From NCBI GenBank assembly GCA_965220645.1, contig OZ244836.1:682001-746000 (forward strand): DNA of 64,000 nt. Reading direction: 5' to 3'. Within the stretch, counting starts at the first letter, position 1, and the number at the start of each line of letters is the position of its first letter. The notes beneath the pieces were generated by a model. It had not been told where the DNA came from. It did no database searches and saw only the letters and a program-made list of their open reading frames with translations. This stretch comes from Aldehydirespirator sp965220645. Lineage in GTDB: Bacteria > Actinomycetota > Acidimicrobiia > Acidimicrobiales > Aldehydirespiratoraceae. The position numbers and the translations under genes are program-made. Of this stretch, positions 24,821-33,841 are shown one piece after another.

Positions 24821-25370
24821 CCGGGCCTCCTCGACCGAAGTCTCCACCCCCGACCAGCACCACGCGCGGACCCTCACGCCACCAGCCGAAGCCCGACCAC
24901 CCAAGGCCGGTTAACGGAGAACCTGCTGGCGGTGGTGCCCCGCAGCCACCAGCACATGGCCGCCGCGGTGTTCAGAACCATCTTCGCCCAGCCCGACGCC
25001 GCCGCGGTGACCGAAGCCTGGGACCAGGTCGCAGACCAGCTCGCCGCCAGTTTCGCGAAGATCGGCCCCCTCATGGCCGGCGCCAAAGCCGAGGTCCTCG
25101 CGTTCGCCGCGTTCCCCCGAACGCACTGGCAGAAGATCTGGTCCACCAACCCCCTCGAACGCATCAACAAAGAGATCAAACGCAGATCACGCGTCGTGGG
25201 CATCTTCCCCAACGAGGCCTCAGCCATACGCCTCGTCGGCGCCATCTTGGCCGACCTCCACGACGAATGGGCAGGCCACCGACCGCCGCTACCTCTCAGA
25301 GGACTCCATGAGCCTGCTCTACCCCCAGCGCGATAACCTCACCACAGCCGAGCTCACAGCCGGCAACTAA

Positions 25371-26445
25371 CTGTTCTGGACATAGAGGTTGGTAGCTCCG
25401 CGATGGGGTGAGCCTCCGGTGGCAGTGTGGGAGTTGTGACAACCGCACGAATACAACCGGAGGCTCTATGTCGCACGCTAACGCACGTTTCACCCCTGCT
25501 GGGCGCCTGTTGATCGTCCAGCGGATCGAGGCGGGCATGCCCCAGGCCCATGTGGCCCGCCAGATGGGCCTGTCTCGCGGCACGGTCGCGAAGTGGTGGC
25601 ACCGCTGGCTCGCCGAGGGCGAGGCCGGTCTGGTGGACCGGTCCTCGAGGCCCTGGCGCTGTCCGCGGCGCACCGACGCCAGGCTCGAGGAGCGGGTGTG
25701 CCGGCTGCGGCGCAGCACCCGGCGCGGTCCGGTGTATCTGGGGGCGCGCACCGGGCTGCCGGCGTCGACGGTGTGGCGGATCCTCAAGCGCAACGGGCTG
25801 AACCGCCTGTCATGGATCGACCGGCCCACCGGGCGCGTGATCCGCCGCTACGAGCGCTCCGCTGCTGGCGAGCTGGTGCACCTCGACATCAAGAAGGTCG
25901 GCAAGATCCCACCTGGGGGCGGCTGGCGCGTCCATGGACGCGGCTCAGACCGCGCCAAGCGAGCCAATCGCTCCAAGCGGCGCCCGGTGGGCTACACCTT
26001 CTTGCACGTCGCCATCGACGACTACTCCCGAGTCGCCTACGTCGAGGCCCATGACAACGAGACCGCCGCCACCCTCGTCGGGTTCTGGCGGCGCGCCCAG
26101 GGGTGGTTCTGGTCCAACGACATGGCCGTCGACGAGGTCCTCACCGACAACGGCCCCAACTTCGTCTCCGACGCGTTCGCCGAGCTGCTGGCTGAGCGGC
26201 GCATCCTGCACCGCCGGACCCGCCCGTACCGGCCCCAAACCAACGGCAAAGCCGAGCGCTTCAACCGCACCCTCGCCGACGAGTTCCTCTACAACTACAA
26301 GTTCAGATCCGAGAACGAACGCCGCATCCGCCTCAAACGCTGGATCCACGACTACAACTGTCACCGACACCACACCGCCGTCGGCGGCCCGCCCGCATCA
26401 CGAGCACACAACCTCACGCGAACTGACACCTAGGCGGCCCGACAC
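25371..26445 (+). mobile_element. IS481-family insertion sequence
   Basis: Begins near ctgttctggacatagagg, immediately after the IS256 copy 2 stop, and includes one complete transposase gene. The right end is not clear by eye and is placed just after the gene (...cggcccgaca). It removed the right end of IS256 copy 2. Confidence 0.65.
25468..26433 (+). CDS. IS481-family transposase
   Basis: 321 residues from ATG 25468 (MSHANARFTPAGRLLIVQRI), preceded by ggaggc. The N-terminal helix-turn-helix shows 'AHVARQMGLSRGTVAKWWHR'. The integrase core shows 'ELVHLDIKKVGKIP' (first Asp), 'VDEVLTDNGPNFVSDAF' (second Asp), and 'PYRPQTNGKAERFNRTL' (Glu), a complete DDE triad. Length and layout are typical of IS481. 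Intact. Confidence 0.93.
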   Translation: MSHANARFTPAGRLLIVQRIEAGMPQAHVARQMGLSRGTVAKWWHRWLAEGEAGLVDRSSRPWRCPRRTDARLEERVCRLRRSTRRGPVYLGARTGLPASTVWRILKRNGLNRLSWIDRPTGRVIRRYERSAAGELVHLDIKKVGKIPPGGGWRVHGRGSDRAKRANRSKRRPVGYTFLHVAIDDYSRVAYVEAHDNETAATLVGFWRRAQGWFWSNDMAVDEVLTDNGPNFVSDAFAELLAERRILHRRTRPYRPQTNGKAERFNRTLADEFLYNYKFRSENERRIRLKRWIHDYNCHRHHTAVGGPPASRAHNLTRTDT

Positions 26446-26650
26446 GCGACAGACGCCGACGGCCTCGTATGGACCTTCGGCGACATCCTCACCCAACACG
26501 ACGACTGAGCCTCCCGAGCCGAGCAGTCGATCAACCGTGGAGAATCGCACAGTCCTCCCAAGTTGACTCCCTCTGGACCCCTCAAGGATCCCAGGATCAG
26601 GGTGTCAACGAAACCGGGTCAGCTCCACTCTTCACTTCACTCAGGCCGTT
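26434..26650 (+). other. Scrambled DNA after IS481
   Basis: Contains a short open tail reading 'DGLVWTFGDILTQHDD*' (about 26456-26508) that looks like the C-terminus of a lost gene. Otherwise nothing recognised. Confidence 0.3.
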
Positions 26651-26887
26651 GTGGCGGCCATGCATCAGGCGGAACAGCGCGGCGATCCGCTCCGCATGCA
26701 GCCAATGTCAGAGCTTCTCGTCGAGCCGGTCCTGCCAGCCGTGGAGGGCCGCAAGCACAAGGGTCGAATGCTGTTGTCCGCCGTCCTCGACGCCATGGAG
26801 GCTGATGGTCTTGCCGAGCGGCCCATTCAGCACAATCAGTGCTGGCGACTTACCTCAGCTGGTCGCCAGCGCGTCCTGGAGGTCTAG
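26651..26887 (+). CDS. Small hypothetical protein, possibly a winged-helix remnant
   Basis: 78 residues; the C-terminal half 'LLSAVLDAMEADGLAERPI' then 'CWRLTSAGRQRVLEV' resembles the last helix and wing of an MarR/PadR-like domain. It converges on the large leftward NTPase gene. Too short for certainty; it could be the 3' end of a broken gene. Confidence 0.35.
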   Translation: MAAMHQAEQRGDPLRMQPMSELLVEPVLPAVEGRKHKGRMLLSAVLDAMEADGLAERPIQHNQCWRLTSAGRQRVLEV

Positions 26888-26971
26888 CCGCGCCTTCCCT
26901 AAGCTGCATACTCTGCACCCGGATGGTCTACTAGGTGCTGATATGCAGACGAGATCCCGTCACGGCAGGTC

Positions 26972-29230
26972 TCAAACGAGGTCATCGAACACGCTTCGGT
27001 GCCGTGGAGCTGATTGTGTCGTGGCGCGCGGCATGTCGTAGCGGCGATCGTCATCTAGTGATTCGTCAGACCAGCCCTGATCCCTTACCCACTCCCATCT
27101 TGCATCTTCCAGTATTGTCGCTGCGGCCAACACGGTTTCGTCGTCTTCGAACTCTGCGATGAGCGCCCCGGCGAACTCCTCTATCGGCTGTGTGAACTCT
27201 GCAGGATCCTCATCCTCGGGGAACCAGGAGGTGAAGTTCTCAAAGGCTGACCTTGGGTCCGCGACAACCTCGGTCATGAGCCGGGACCGCAGGGTGTGTT
27301 CCTCGTCGGTGTTGAGCATGTCGCGGAAGCGGTTGTCCGATAGGACTGTGCCGTCAGCTTCGTTGATGCAGTTCTCGATGACCGATTGGACGAACACGGC
27401 CCGGGCGTGTTCGGGGAGTACGTCGTTTCGATGAAGGCTGGCCATGAGGTCCGCTCCAGAATCAAGATCCAGCCTCAGTTCTGGCCGGGATAGGTCGTCT
27501 AGGCCGTCTGGGTGCCGTTCCAGGTAGTGGCGTTGGAACGCCGGGGTGCACTGTCTGGCTAGGTATCTCCAGCACCAATCACGCTGTATCTCACTGGTCT
27601 CGCTGTTCTTCAGAGTCTCATTGAGGCGGTCAATCACCGTGGACCACACTGGTTGTGGCAAGATGATGGCGTTCGTCCAACCTGTGTCGCCACAGGTTGT
27701 GCGGCTCATGAGCACATGGGTGTCGAAGCCCTCGATGAGCACAGCGAGCAGCTCGGGGGTGCGGATGTGATCCGCGTAGGCGTCGATCATGGTGGGGTGA
27801 GCAAAGACCCAACCCGGACTGCTGTCGCGGTTGACAAGGGCTACGAGGGATCCCTCCAAGCGTGGTAGCGCACCGGTGACGCCTGCCTTGGTGCTGCCGA
27901 GGCGCGCCAGCAACTCGCTGTGGGGCTCGTCGAGTTCGATCGGGCTCGGAAGCCAGCCCCGGCTGACGAAGATGAGCCCGAGTGCTGAGCGGCTGTCGAC
28001 ATCGAGGCCGGTGAGAATGTCGGCCAGGAACTGTTTCGGCTTCTCAAAGAAGACCGCGACACTCGTGGCCGTTGGGGGTTTAAGGTGCTTGGTGAACGCG
28101 GGTTCAGCGAGACGGCGGGCCAACTCCGGAGTGAAGCGTGGATGGTCTGCGGCCGCTTCGAGGTGCGGAACCAGCTTCTGGAGAAACGACTTGGGCTGAC
28201 GCCCGTGCTTGAGGTGGTTATAGAGGATCTGGCGGCGCTCACGCGGTGTCAGGTCAGCGACATCGACGACGACCTGTGCCGTGTTGAGGAGAGGAAAGCT
28301 GCCGGGTTTGAGATGCTCCAATGCGTGGCTCAGGATGTAGCTCCGAGTCGTGAGCACGAACTTGGAGCCGCGGTCAATTGCGGACATGACCTTGGGTGTA
28401 ATGCGCTGCCAGCTCTGCGCGAAGAAAGGAGTCAGCTGAGTGGCGCCGAATGCGTCATCGAGCCAGAACAGCTGCTTCTCGTTGGGGTTCCATCGGTCTG
28501 AGAACTCAGACGCGTCATCAAGCATGACGACATGCGTGTCGAACACATCGGCTGCGGCTAGCGCGAGCTGACCGGCGACAGTGGTCTTTCCAGTTGCCGG
28601 CGAACCCGTCAGAAGCACGAACCCGTGATCGTGAAGGGCTTCGGCGGCCCTTTCGTAAGTCGTGGTGCGCACCAGCTTGGCCAAGTCGGTGCGCATGCTG
28701 TCCAGGACCGCCTGAGCTTGCTCGTAGGCACGTTGGTCGAGGATCTGGGTCAGATCACCCAACCCGTAGAGTCGCGGGACGAGCATCCGCAGGCGCGGAC
28801 TTTCCGCGATCTTCGCGTTGATCCACTTCGAACTCAGAACGAGGGACTGATCGATGCCACGATCACACAGCGCCGCGCGGAACCTCGCTTCGGTCTGGGC
28901 GGTCATCCGTGCATTCGTCATCAACAGGTAAACGTCGCAGCGCCTCGACTCGGCTAGCCGTTCAGCCTTCTCGAGTTCATCAGCCAAGCTTGAGAGGCCC
29001 AGCGTCGCGTCAGGCTTCGTGGTGTGCTTGACCTGGATGACGAACTCACCAGAGAACGTCTCGCCAGCACTTGGGCTCCATACTCCGGTGAACGCGCCGT
29101 CTCGTCCGCCGTCGTTGCTGTCGAGATGGCCGACGACGGTCTGGCCGAGGATCTCACGGCAAACCGTGTGACAGAGAGATTGGAAGTCGGACCAGCCCAA
29201 CTCGTGCAGCGCGAACGTGACGGTGCCCAC
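26972..29230 (-). CDS. STAND NTPase (nSTAND3-like) with N-terminal Mrr-type nuclease
   Basis: 752 residues. The N-terminus (1-160) looks like a PD-(D/E)xK restriction fold: 'WSDFQSLCHTVCREILG', 'GGRDGAFTG' (Asp) and 'GEFVIQVKHTT' (QxK form typical of Mrr). Then comes a P-loop NTPase: Walker A 'LLTGSPATGKTTVAGQ' at 207-222, Walker B 'KQLFWLDDAFG' at 252-262, sensor 'KFVLTTRSYIL'. These fit nSTAND3. The remaining roughly 400 residues are helical with no clear repeats and would be the sensor part. nSTAND proteins with nuclease effectors are known antiphage sensors (Avs-like). No partner gene is adjacent; it may act alone. Specific trigger unknown. Confidence 0.78.
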   Translation of the reverse strand: MGTVTFALHELGWSDFQSLCHTVCREILGQTVVGHLDSNDGGRDGAFTGVWSPSAGETFSGEFVIQVKHTTKPDATLGLSSLADELEKAERLAESRRCDVYLLMTNARMTAQTEARFRAALCDRGIDQSLVLSSKWINAKIAESPRLRMLVPRLYGLGDLTQILDQRAYEQAQAVLDSMRTDLAKLVRTTTYERAAEALHDHGFVLLTGSPATGKTTVAGQLALAAADVFDTHVVMLDDASEFSDRWNPNEKQLFWLDDAFGATQLTPFFAQSWQRITPKVMSAIDRGSKFVLTTRSYILSHALEHLKPGSFPLLNTAQVVVDVADLTPRERRQILYNHLKHGRQPKSFLQKLVPHLEAAADHPRFTPELARRLAEPAFTKHLKPPTATSVAVFFEKPKQFLADILTGLDVDSRSALGLIFVSRGWLPSPIELDEPHSELLARLGSTKAGVTGALPRLEGSLVALVNRDSSPGWVFAHPTMIDAYADHIRTPELLAVLIEGFDTHVLMSRTTCGDTGWTNAIILPQPVWSTVIDRLNETLKNSETSEIQRDWCWRYLARQCTPAFQRHYLERHPDGLDDLSRPELRLDLDSGADLMASLHRNDVLPEHARAVFVQSVIENCINEADGTVLSDNRFRDMLNTDEEHTLRSRLMTEVVADPRSAFENFTSWFPEDEDPAEFTQPIEEFAGALIAEFEDDETVLAAATILEDARWEWVRDQGWSDESLDDDRRYDMPRATTQSAPRHRSVFDDLV

Positions 29231-29389
29231 CGGTGGCAGAGGCTACAGACCCATGCTTCGCGGGCGACTGACGCAGGCTGGCTGGAACAGCATCGGCGCC
29301 GCAGGAGGGTCTGAGTTCCGAGGCTGAGCCTCACGGGGTATTGCGCAGGCTGCGTGAAACCCGGTGAGGTTCAGATGAGTCCGTCACAG
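29231..29389. other. Upstream region of the STAND NTPase gene
   Basis: Presumably holds the promoter of the leftward NTPase gene. No motif stands out. Confidence 0.3.
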
Positions 29390-29656
29390 TGGGAGGATCT
29401 TGAGTCCCTCGGCACAGAAGACGTCGTCGAAGTCGTGGACGAACTGGCTGGCGCGGTCACGCACGAGGGCTCGGGCCTGTGTGAGTTGCTGTGGGTGGCG
29501 CAGCAGCAGGTTTCGCGCGGCTTGGGTGGTCCAGGCTGCGGTGGGTTGGCGGTGATTCCAGCGAAGAACACGCGGCGTGTGGGGATGTCGATGAAGAACA
29601 ACACGTAGTAGCGCCGCAGCAGCGCGGAGTCGACGGTGAAGAAGTCACAGCAAACC
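29390..29656 (-). pseudogene. Integrase-core (rve) transposase fragment, frameshifted
   Basis: Minus-strand reading 'CDFFTVDSALLRRYYVLFFI' then 'DIPTRRVFFAGI', followed in a second frame by 'AWTTQAARNLLLRHPQQL', 'ALVRDRASQFVHDFDDV', a catalytic-core segment of an IS481/IS3-like transposase. It begins exactly at the ISL3 terminus and has at least one frameshift. Confidence 0.7.
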
Positions 29657-31071
29657 GGCTCTTCGCGTTTGAGGGTGGGGTGAGAGGAGCAGCCATCCGC
29701 GGCTGAACGCGAGGGATCCCCCAGAATCGGCGCCGCCAAGGCTGCCGAGGACCTGGAGGATCCCTGTGGAAGTTGACCCTACGCGTGTTTGTGAGCTGTT
29801 GGTGGGACTGGGCGATGTGGAGGTGCTCGGCGTCGACGGCGAGGCCGGCGGGCCGCTGCGGGTGCACATCCGGCGGCGGGCGCCGAGACCGGGCTGCGGG
29901 TCCTGTGGGGGGCCGTTGTGGGGCAACGGCGAGCGGCCGGTGGAGTTGGTGGATCTCGCTGCGTTCGGCAGGGCGTCGAGGTTGGTGTGGCACAAGCGCC
30001 GATGGCGCTGCGGGCGGCGGGGATGCTCTGGGGGTGCCGTCACTGAGCAGGACCCGGTGATCGCGCCGCCTCGGGAGCGGCTGACGACGCGGGCGGGCCG
30101 CTGGGCGACGCGCCAGGCGGGCTGCGGCCGCCCGCTCAAAGAGGTCGCCTCAGAGCTGGGATGCAGCTGGCATCCCGTCAACGCGTCGGTGCGGCGCTGG
30201 GGCCAGGCGCTCATCGACGCCGACACCGAACGGATCCGCGGCACGGCGGCGCTGGGCCTCGACGAGCACCTGATGTGGCGCCGGGGACGGTTCCGCACCA
30301 AGGCCTGGGCGACCAGCATCGTCGACGTCGGGCGGGGCCAGCTACTGGACATAGTCCCAGGCAGAACCGCCAAAGCGCCCACACGGTGGATGCTGGCGCG
30401 GCCCCGGAGTTGGCGCGAGCAGATCCGCTGGGCGGTGCTGGACCTCTCGGGCCCGTACCGGGCCGCGTTCGACGCGGCGACGCCCCAAGCGAAACAGGTC
30501 GCGGACCCGTTCCACGTCGTGCGGTTGGGCAACGACGCCCTCGACGAGGTCCGCCGCCGGATCCAGAACCAGACCCTGGGACACCGCGGCCACAAACACG
30601 ACCCCCTCTACCGGGCGCGCAAGCTGCTCGTGTCAGCGTCGGAGAACATCACCGACAACGGCCGGACCAGGCTGCGGGGCCTCCTCGACGCAGGCGACCC
30701 CTACGGCGACGTCCGCGACGCCTGGCACGCCAAAGAGACCCTGCGAAGCATCTACGACATCGCCGACGCCGACCTGGGCGCCGCCACCGTCAACCAGCTC
30801 GCCCAAGACCTGCAGGACCCCGGCCTGCCCCCAGAGATCAACCGGTTGGGCCGCACCATCTGGCGCTGGCGACACCAGATCGCCAACTGGCACACCGCCC
30901 GAGTCACCAACGCCGCCACCGAAGCCGCCAACAACCTCGCCAAACGCGTCAAACGCGCCGCCTTCGGGTTCACCAACTTCAACAACTACCGGATCCGGGC
31001 ACTGCTGTATGCCGGCAAACCCAACTGGGCCCTCCTCAACACCCTCACCCCACCCTGAAACGCGAAGAGTC
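29657..31071 (+). mobile_element. ISL3-family insertion sequence
   Basis: A 1415-bp element with 26-bp terminal inverted repeats at 29657-29682 (ggctcttcgcgtttgaggg...) and 31046-31071, matching at 24 of 26 positions. I see no convincing 8-bp target duplication. Carries one intact transposase gene. Confidence 0.88.
29766..31058 (+). CDS. ISL3-family transposase
   Basis: 430 residues from GTG 29766. An N-terminal zinc-ribbon region shows 'RPGCGSCGGPLWGNGERPVE' and 'KRRWRCGRRGCSG'. It is followed by a helix-turn-helix and the DDE_Tnp_ISL3 catalytic domain: 'GLDEHLMWRRGRFRTKAW' (first acidic residues), 'AVLDLSGPYRAAFDAATP' and 'VADPFHVVRLGNDAL' (second Asp), and 'TNAATEAANNLAKRVKRAAF' (Glu). 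Length typical. Intact; its stop lies in the right terminal repeat. Confidence 0.93.
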   Translation: MEVDPTRVCELLVGLGDVEVLGVDGEAGGPLRVHIRRRAPRPGCGSCGGPLWGNGERPVELVDLAAFGRASRLVWHKRRWRCGRRGCSGGAVTEQDPVIAPPRERLTTRAGRWATRQAGCGRPLKEVASELGCSWHPVNASVRRWGQALIDADTERIRGTAALGLDEHLMWRRGRFRTKAWATSIVDVGRGQLLDIVPGRTAKAPTRWMLARPRSWREQIRWAVLDLSGPYRAAFDAATPQAKQVADPFHVVRLGNDALDEVRRRIQNQTLGHRGHKHDPLYRARKLLVSASENITDNGRTRLRGLLDAGDPYGDVRDAWHAKETLRSIYDIADADLGAATVNQLAQDLQDPGLPPEINRLGRTIWRWRHQIANWHTARVTNAATEAANNLAKRVKRAAFGFTNFNNYRIRALLYAGKPNWALLNTLTPP

Positions 31072-31109
31072 GCATTACCTCAAGTTCGTTCTGGTCGACA
31101 TGGACACCG

Positions 31110-32370
31110 CCCACCCACCCGTACCACGGCGACTTCAGGGCGACCGCAGGTCTCGAGTCAATCCAGAGCCGGACCAACGACGGCACGCTCGTCTATGACC
31201 CCGAACTCGTCGCCACCGACGGCACGCCGGGTGTCTACTACTATTCGTTGGAACAGGACTTCTCCTTCAGCCAGGTGGAGCGCGCCCATGCCCTGCTAGC
31301 TGCCAGCATGCCGCTGCTCGATCACAATCTGGCCTTGCATGTCCTGAACTACTCGCTCTCCTACTTCCGGAGATTCCAGTCCGACCTGCCGTTGTTCAGG
31401 GACTCCCGCATCCCCCTCTTGTTCGATGAGGACATCTTCCCCGACATCGGCTTTCTGGCGTTGAACCCGGGGGAGGGGTACGGACGGCTGCGGTCCATGG
31501 ACCCCGACGAGCGTCCCAACCCCCGCGACGTCGTGATCTACGAGGCGCTGCCCAACGATCTTCCCCGCGTCGCGGGCATCGTCACCACCGTGCCCCAGAC
31601 GCCGCTGTCGCACGTGAACCTGCGCGCCGTGCAGGACGGCGTGCCCAACGCCTACATCCGCGGCGCCCTGGACCAGCACTCCATCTCGTCGCTCGTCGGC
31701 AGCTACGTCCACTACACGGTGGCCGACGGCCGGTGGACCCTGCGCGCCGCGACCCGCGCTGAGGTCGACGCCCACTATGGCGCGGCGCGGCCGCTGTGGC
31801 GCAGACCCCCCAGCGCGACCTGTCGGTAACCGAGATCGCCGCGCTGAGCGGCGTCGGCTTCGACGACTGGGACGCGTTCGGGGTCAAGGCGGCCAACGTG
31901 GCCGTGCTGCGGACGCTGGGCTTCCCGCGGGGACGGTGCCAGACGGGTTCGCGGTGCCGTTCTACTTCTACGACGAGTTCATGAGGCACAACGGGCTCTA
32001 CGACGACGTCGAGGAGATGCTGGCCGACCCCGAGTTCCAGACCGACTACGCCGTGCAGGCCTCCAAGCTCAAGAAGCTGCGCAAGTCCATCAAGAAGGCC
32101 CAGACCCCGCAGTGGATCATCGACGCGCTCAGCGAGATGCACGCCTCGTTCCCCGAGGGGACGTCTCTGCGCTACCGCTCCAGCACCAACAACGAGGACC
32201 TGCCCGGCTTCAACGGGGCGGGGCTCTATGACTCCAAGACCCAGAAACCCGACGAGACCGTGGAGGACGGCATCTCCAAGTCGCTCAAGCAGGTGTACGC
32301 CAGCCTGTGGAACTTCAGCGCCTTCACCGAGCGCGACTTCCACCGCATCGACCATCTCGCGGCCGCGCCT
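31110..32370 (+). pseudogene. PEP/pyruvate-binding dikinase-like protein, truncated with two frameshifts
   Basis: Begins at the ISL3 edge without a start ('GDFRATAGLESIQSRTNDG'). It runs through a PEP-utilising mobile-domain motif 'PQTPLSHVNLRAVQDGVPNA'. It then changes frame near 31790 ('RDLSVTEIAALSGVGFDDW') and again near 31930 ('GTVPDGFAVPFYFYDEFM'), reaching the PPDK_N ATP-grasp part 'SLRYRSSTNNEDLPGFNGAG'. It is lost after about 32370. The order (mobile His domain before ATP-grasp) is seen in a family of uncharacterised PEP/pyruvate-binding proteins. Not functional here. Confidence 0.75.
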
Positions 32371-32459
32371 GCAATGCGGCGGGTGTATCCGACTGGTCGG
32401 ACTTCCTGACCCTTGCAAACCCCGAGCGGTGACGATAGCTATCAGGCTCTTCGCACTCG

Positions 32460-32637
32460 TTTGAGGGTGGAGTAGTGGAGCGCAGGCTCGATTAGTTGGC
32501 TCGCCAGGGGGTGGTGCCGGGGTTGTTGTAGCAGGGCGCAGATCCACTTGCGCGACACCAAGTCGACGATGGCGAAGCAGTTCGGCGCGGCCCGGCAGCG
32601 GCTGAAGTGGGTCACGTCGCCCGGCCTCATTGGAGGG
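32460..32637 (-). pseudogene. Second integrase-core transposase fragment
   Basis: Reads 'MRPGDVTHFSRCRAAPNCFA' and 'IVDLVSRKWICALL', the region around the first catalytic Asp of an IS3/IS481-like transposase. It ends in 'YSTLKRVRRA', DNA that resembles an ISL3 terminal repeat (ggctcttcgcactcgtttga at about 32447). Confidence 0.55.
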
Positions 32638-33591
32638 TCATCCCGTCTCGGTTTGTGGGATGCAGGTCTCGATGGCCGCATCCAACACGGGGAGGAACTG
32701 TGTGTCCAGGTAGTCGTCGGCGATGTCGTCGCCGAAGAGCGGTGCCGCGTCCAGGGCGCCGTCGACGACACTGTCTATGACCTCGCCGAGCACGCACCTG
32801 TGTTCGTGCTCGGCGAGGCCACCGTCGAAGGTCTCATCAAGGAACGAGCCGACGAGGATCGAGACCGCTTCGAGCGAGCAGCCAAACAGCGCTTGGTCAA
32901 CGGTCCCCGCGTCGAGTTCCACTAGGACAGCCAACCCGCCATCGTTGTCGCCGAAGCTGAATTCGGTGCTCAAGCTCTTTGAGACCTCTGCAGCAAGGTC
33001 GGCTTGGGCTGGCAGTCGACTGATACAGCCCGCGTCGATGCCGGCGGCCGAGAACCCATCTGTTGTTCGTGCCAGTTCCTCAAGGCGGACCGATATGTAG
33101 AGCGCTGCTGCGGTGTCGGGCTCGAGGCATCTCCACACCTGATGTGGCCAATGGTTGTCGCCGATATCGATCCCGACGATCTGTTGGTGCCAAATCGGCC
33201 ACGCCCCGGCGTTTGTGGCTGTGTCCATCACGACGCCATCCAACAACTCCTCCGGCAAGTCCTCGTCGTCGATGGCGTCGCCGATGCAAGCCAGCTCGGA
33301 TTGATCAGCGACCGAAGCGACCAGCTCGTTCCAAGTCACCCCAACACCGAGCCCTACCAGCGGTTGTGCGGGCCCCTCCGGCGTGGCAGCGGCAGACTCT
33401 TGTGACTCTTGGGAGTCTTGCGAGTCCGGGGGGAGATCGCCCGCGGCGGGTTCGGCTGCAGCGACTGGAGCCCCGGTCGTGGTGGCGGCGGGCGTGTCGC
33501 TGGACTCCGAGGACCCGCACCCGCTGATCGAGACCGCCAATGGGAGCGCTACCGCGATCAGCGTCTTGTGGATTGCCCTACAACGTGACAT
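32638..33591 (-). CDS. Secreted lipoprotein, function unknown
   Basis: 317 residues with a lipoprotein signal (KTLIAVALPLAVSISGC, lipobox ISGC). A Ser/Gln/Glu-rich linker follows (QDSQESQESAAATPEG), then an acidic globular part with paired cysteines (ELACIGDAIDDEDLPEEL, HRCVLGEVIDS, FGCSLEAVS, DAGCISRL). Expected outside the cytoplasmic membrane. The C-terminus is immediately next to transposon debris, so the original end may differ. No family recognised. Confidence 0.65.
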   Translation of the reverse strand: MSRCRAIHKTLIAVALPLAVSISGCGSSESSDTPAATTTGAPVAAAEPAAGDLPPDSQDSQESQESAAATPEGPAQPLVGLGVGVTWNELVASVADQSELACIGDAIDDEDLPEELLDGVVMDTATNAGAWPIWHQQIVGIDIGDNHWPHQVWRCLEPDTAAALYISVRLEELARTTDGFSAAGIDAGCISRLPAQADLAAEVSKSLSTEFSFGDNDGGLAVLVELDAGTVDQALFGCSLEAVSILVGSFLDETFDGGLAEHEHRCVLGEVIDSVVDGALDAAPLFGDDIADDYLDTQFLPVLDAAIETCIPQTETG

Positions 33592-33841
33592 GGACTCAGT
33601 CCTTCCGGCTCGGGGGCTGGGGCCTTGTTCGGCCCGAGGCTGAACGGGCCCTGTCCAGCCCGAAGTTGAACGGTGTGCGCATCTGGGTGAGGAACCCCAC
33701 CCACAGCACCAACATGCACAAAGCCATAGTCACCGGATAAGAGCCCGCCATTGCCAACTCCGCCCGGCATCCCCGACGCGAGCGATCCCCGACGCGAGCG
33801 ATCCCCACCGCTTGGCGGCTCAACGTTGGCCATCGTGTCAC
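33592..33841. other. Intergenic stretch between two lipoprotein genes
   Basis: 250 bp with no gene; includes two adjacent exact copies of ccccgacgcgagcgat (33771-33786 and 33787-33802). Promoter of the 33591 gene presumed here. Confidence 0.4.

Larger units (their letters stand above)
21790..24920 (-). mobile_element. Two-recombinase mobile element, copy 2 (reverse orientation)
   Basis: A 3125-bp core (21790-24914) with the same 15-bp inverted repeats. The target core tccgca (21784-21789) sits on the tnpB side and the hexamer cggaga (24915-24920, reverse complement of tctccg) on the tnpA side. Every overlapping open frame in all six frames matches copy 1, so the two copies appear identical at the DNA level, while their host IS256 genes differ. 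Independent insertion, not co-duplication, is therefore implied. Confidence 0.9.
20905..25370 (+). mobile_element. IS256-family element, copy 2, split by the two-recombinase element and cut at its right end
   Basis: The left terminal region is ccgagtggtggaaattgagg; the coding sequence is clearly related to, but distinct from, copy 1. The right terminal repeat (cccaccactt) is missing because IS481 DNA begins right after the stop codon. It carries the same 3131-bp insert as copy 1 in reverse orientation. Confidence 0.8.
21009..25370 (+). pseudogene. IS256 transposase, copy 2, interrupted at HFIR/N and frameshifted
   Basis: The 5' part 21009-21789 (MTLSDTATAQLWETF...RCRVHFIR) and 3' part from 24921 ('NLLAVVPRSHQHMAAAVF') join precisely as cat ttc atc cgc a + ac ctg ctg, restoring H-F-I-R-N-L-L. 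Unlike copy 1 there is also a one-base insertion (GGG instead of GG) at about 25269-25271. It shifts 'DEWQATDRRYLSEDS' out of frame, so even excision would not restore a full-length enzyme. Signature 'WSTNPLERINKEIKRRSRV' is intact upstream of the shift. Confidence 0.9.

Noticed and set aside
24334..25311. 325-codon rightward frame spanning the edge of the recombinase element and IS256 copy 2
   Set aside because: Mostly antisense to the recombinase gene, then out of frame with IS256; Pro/His/Arg-rich composition.
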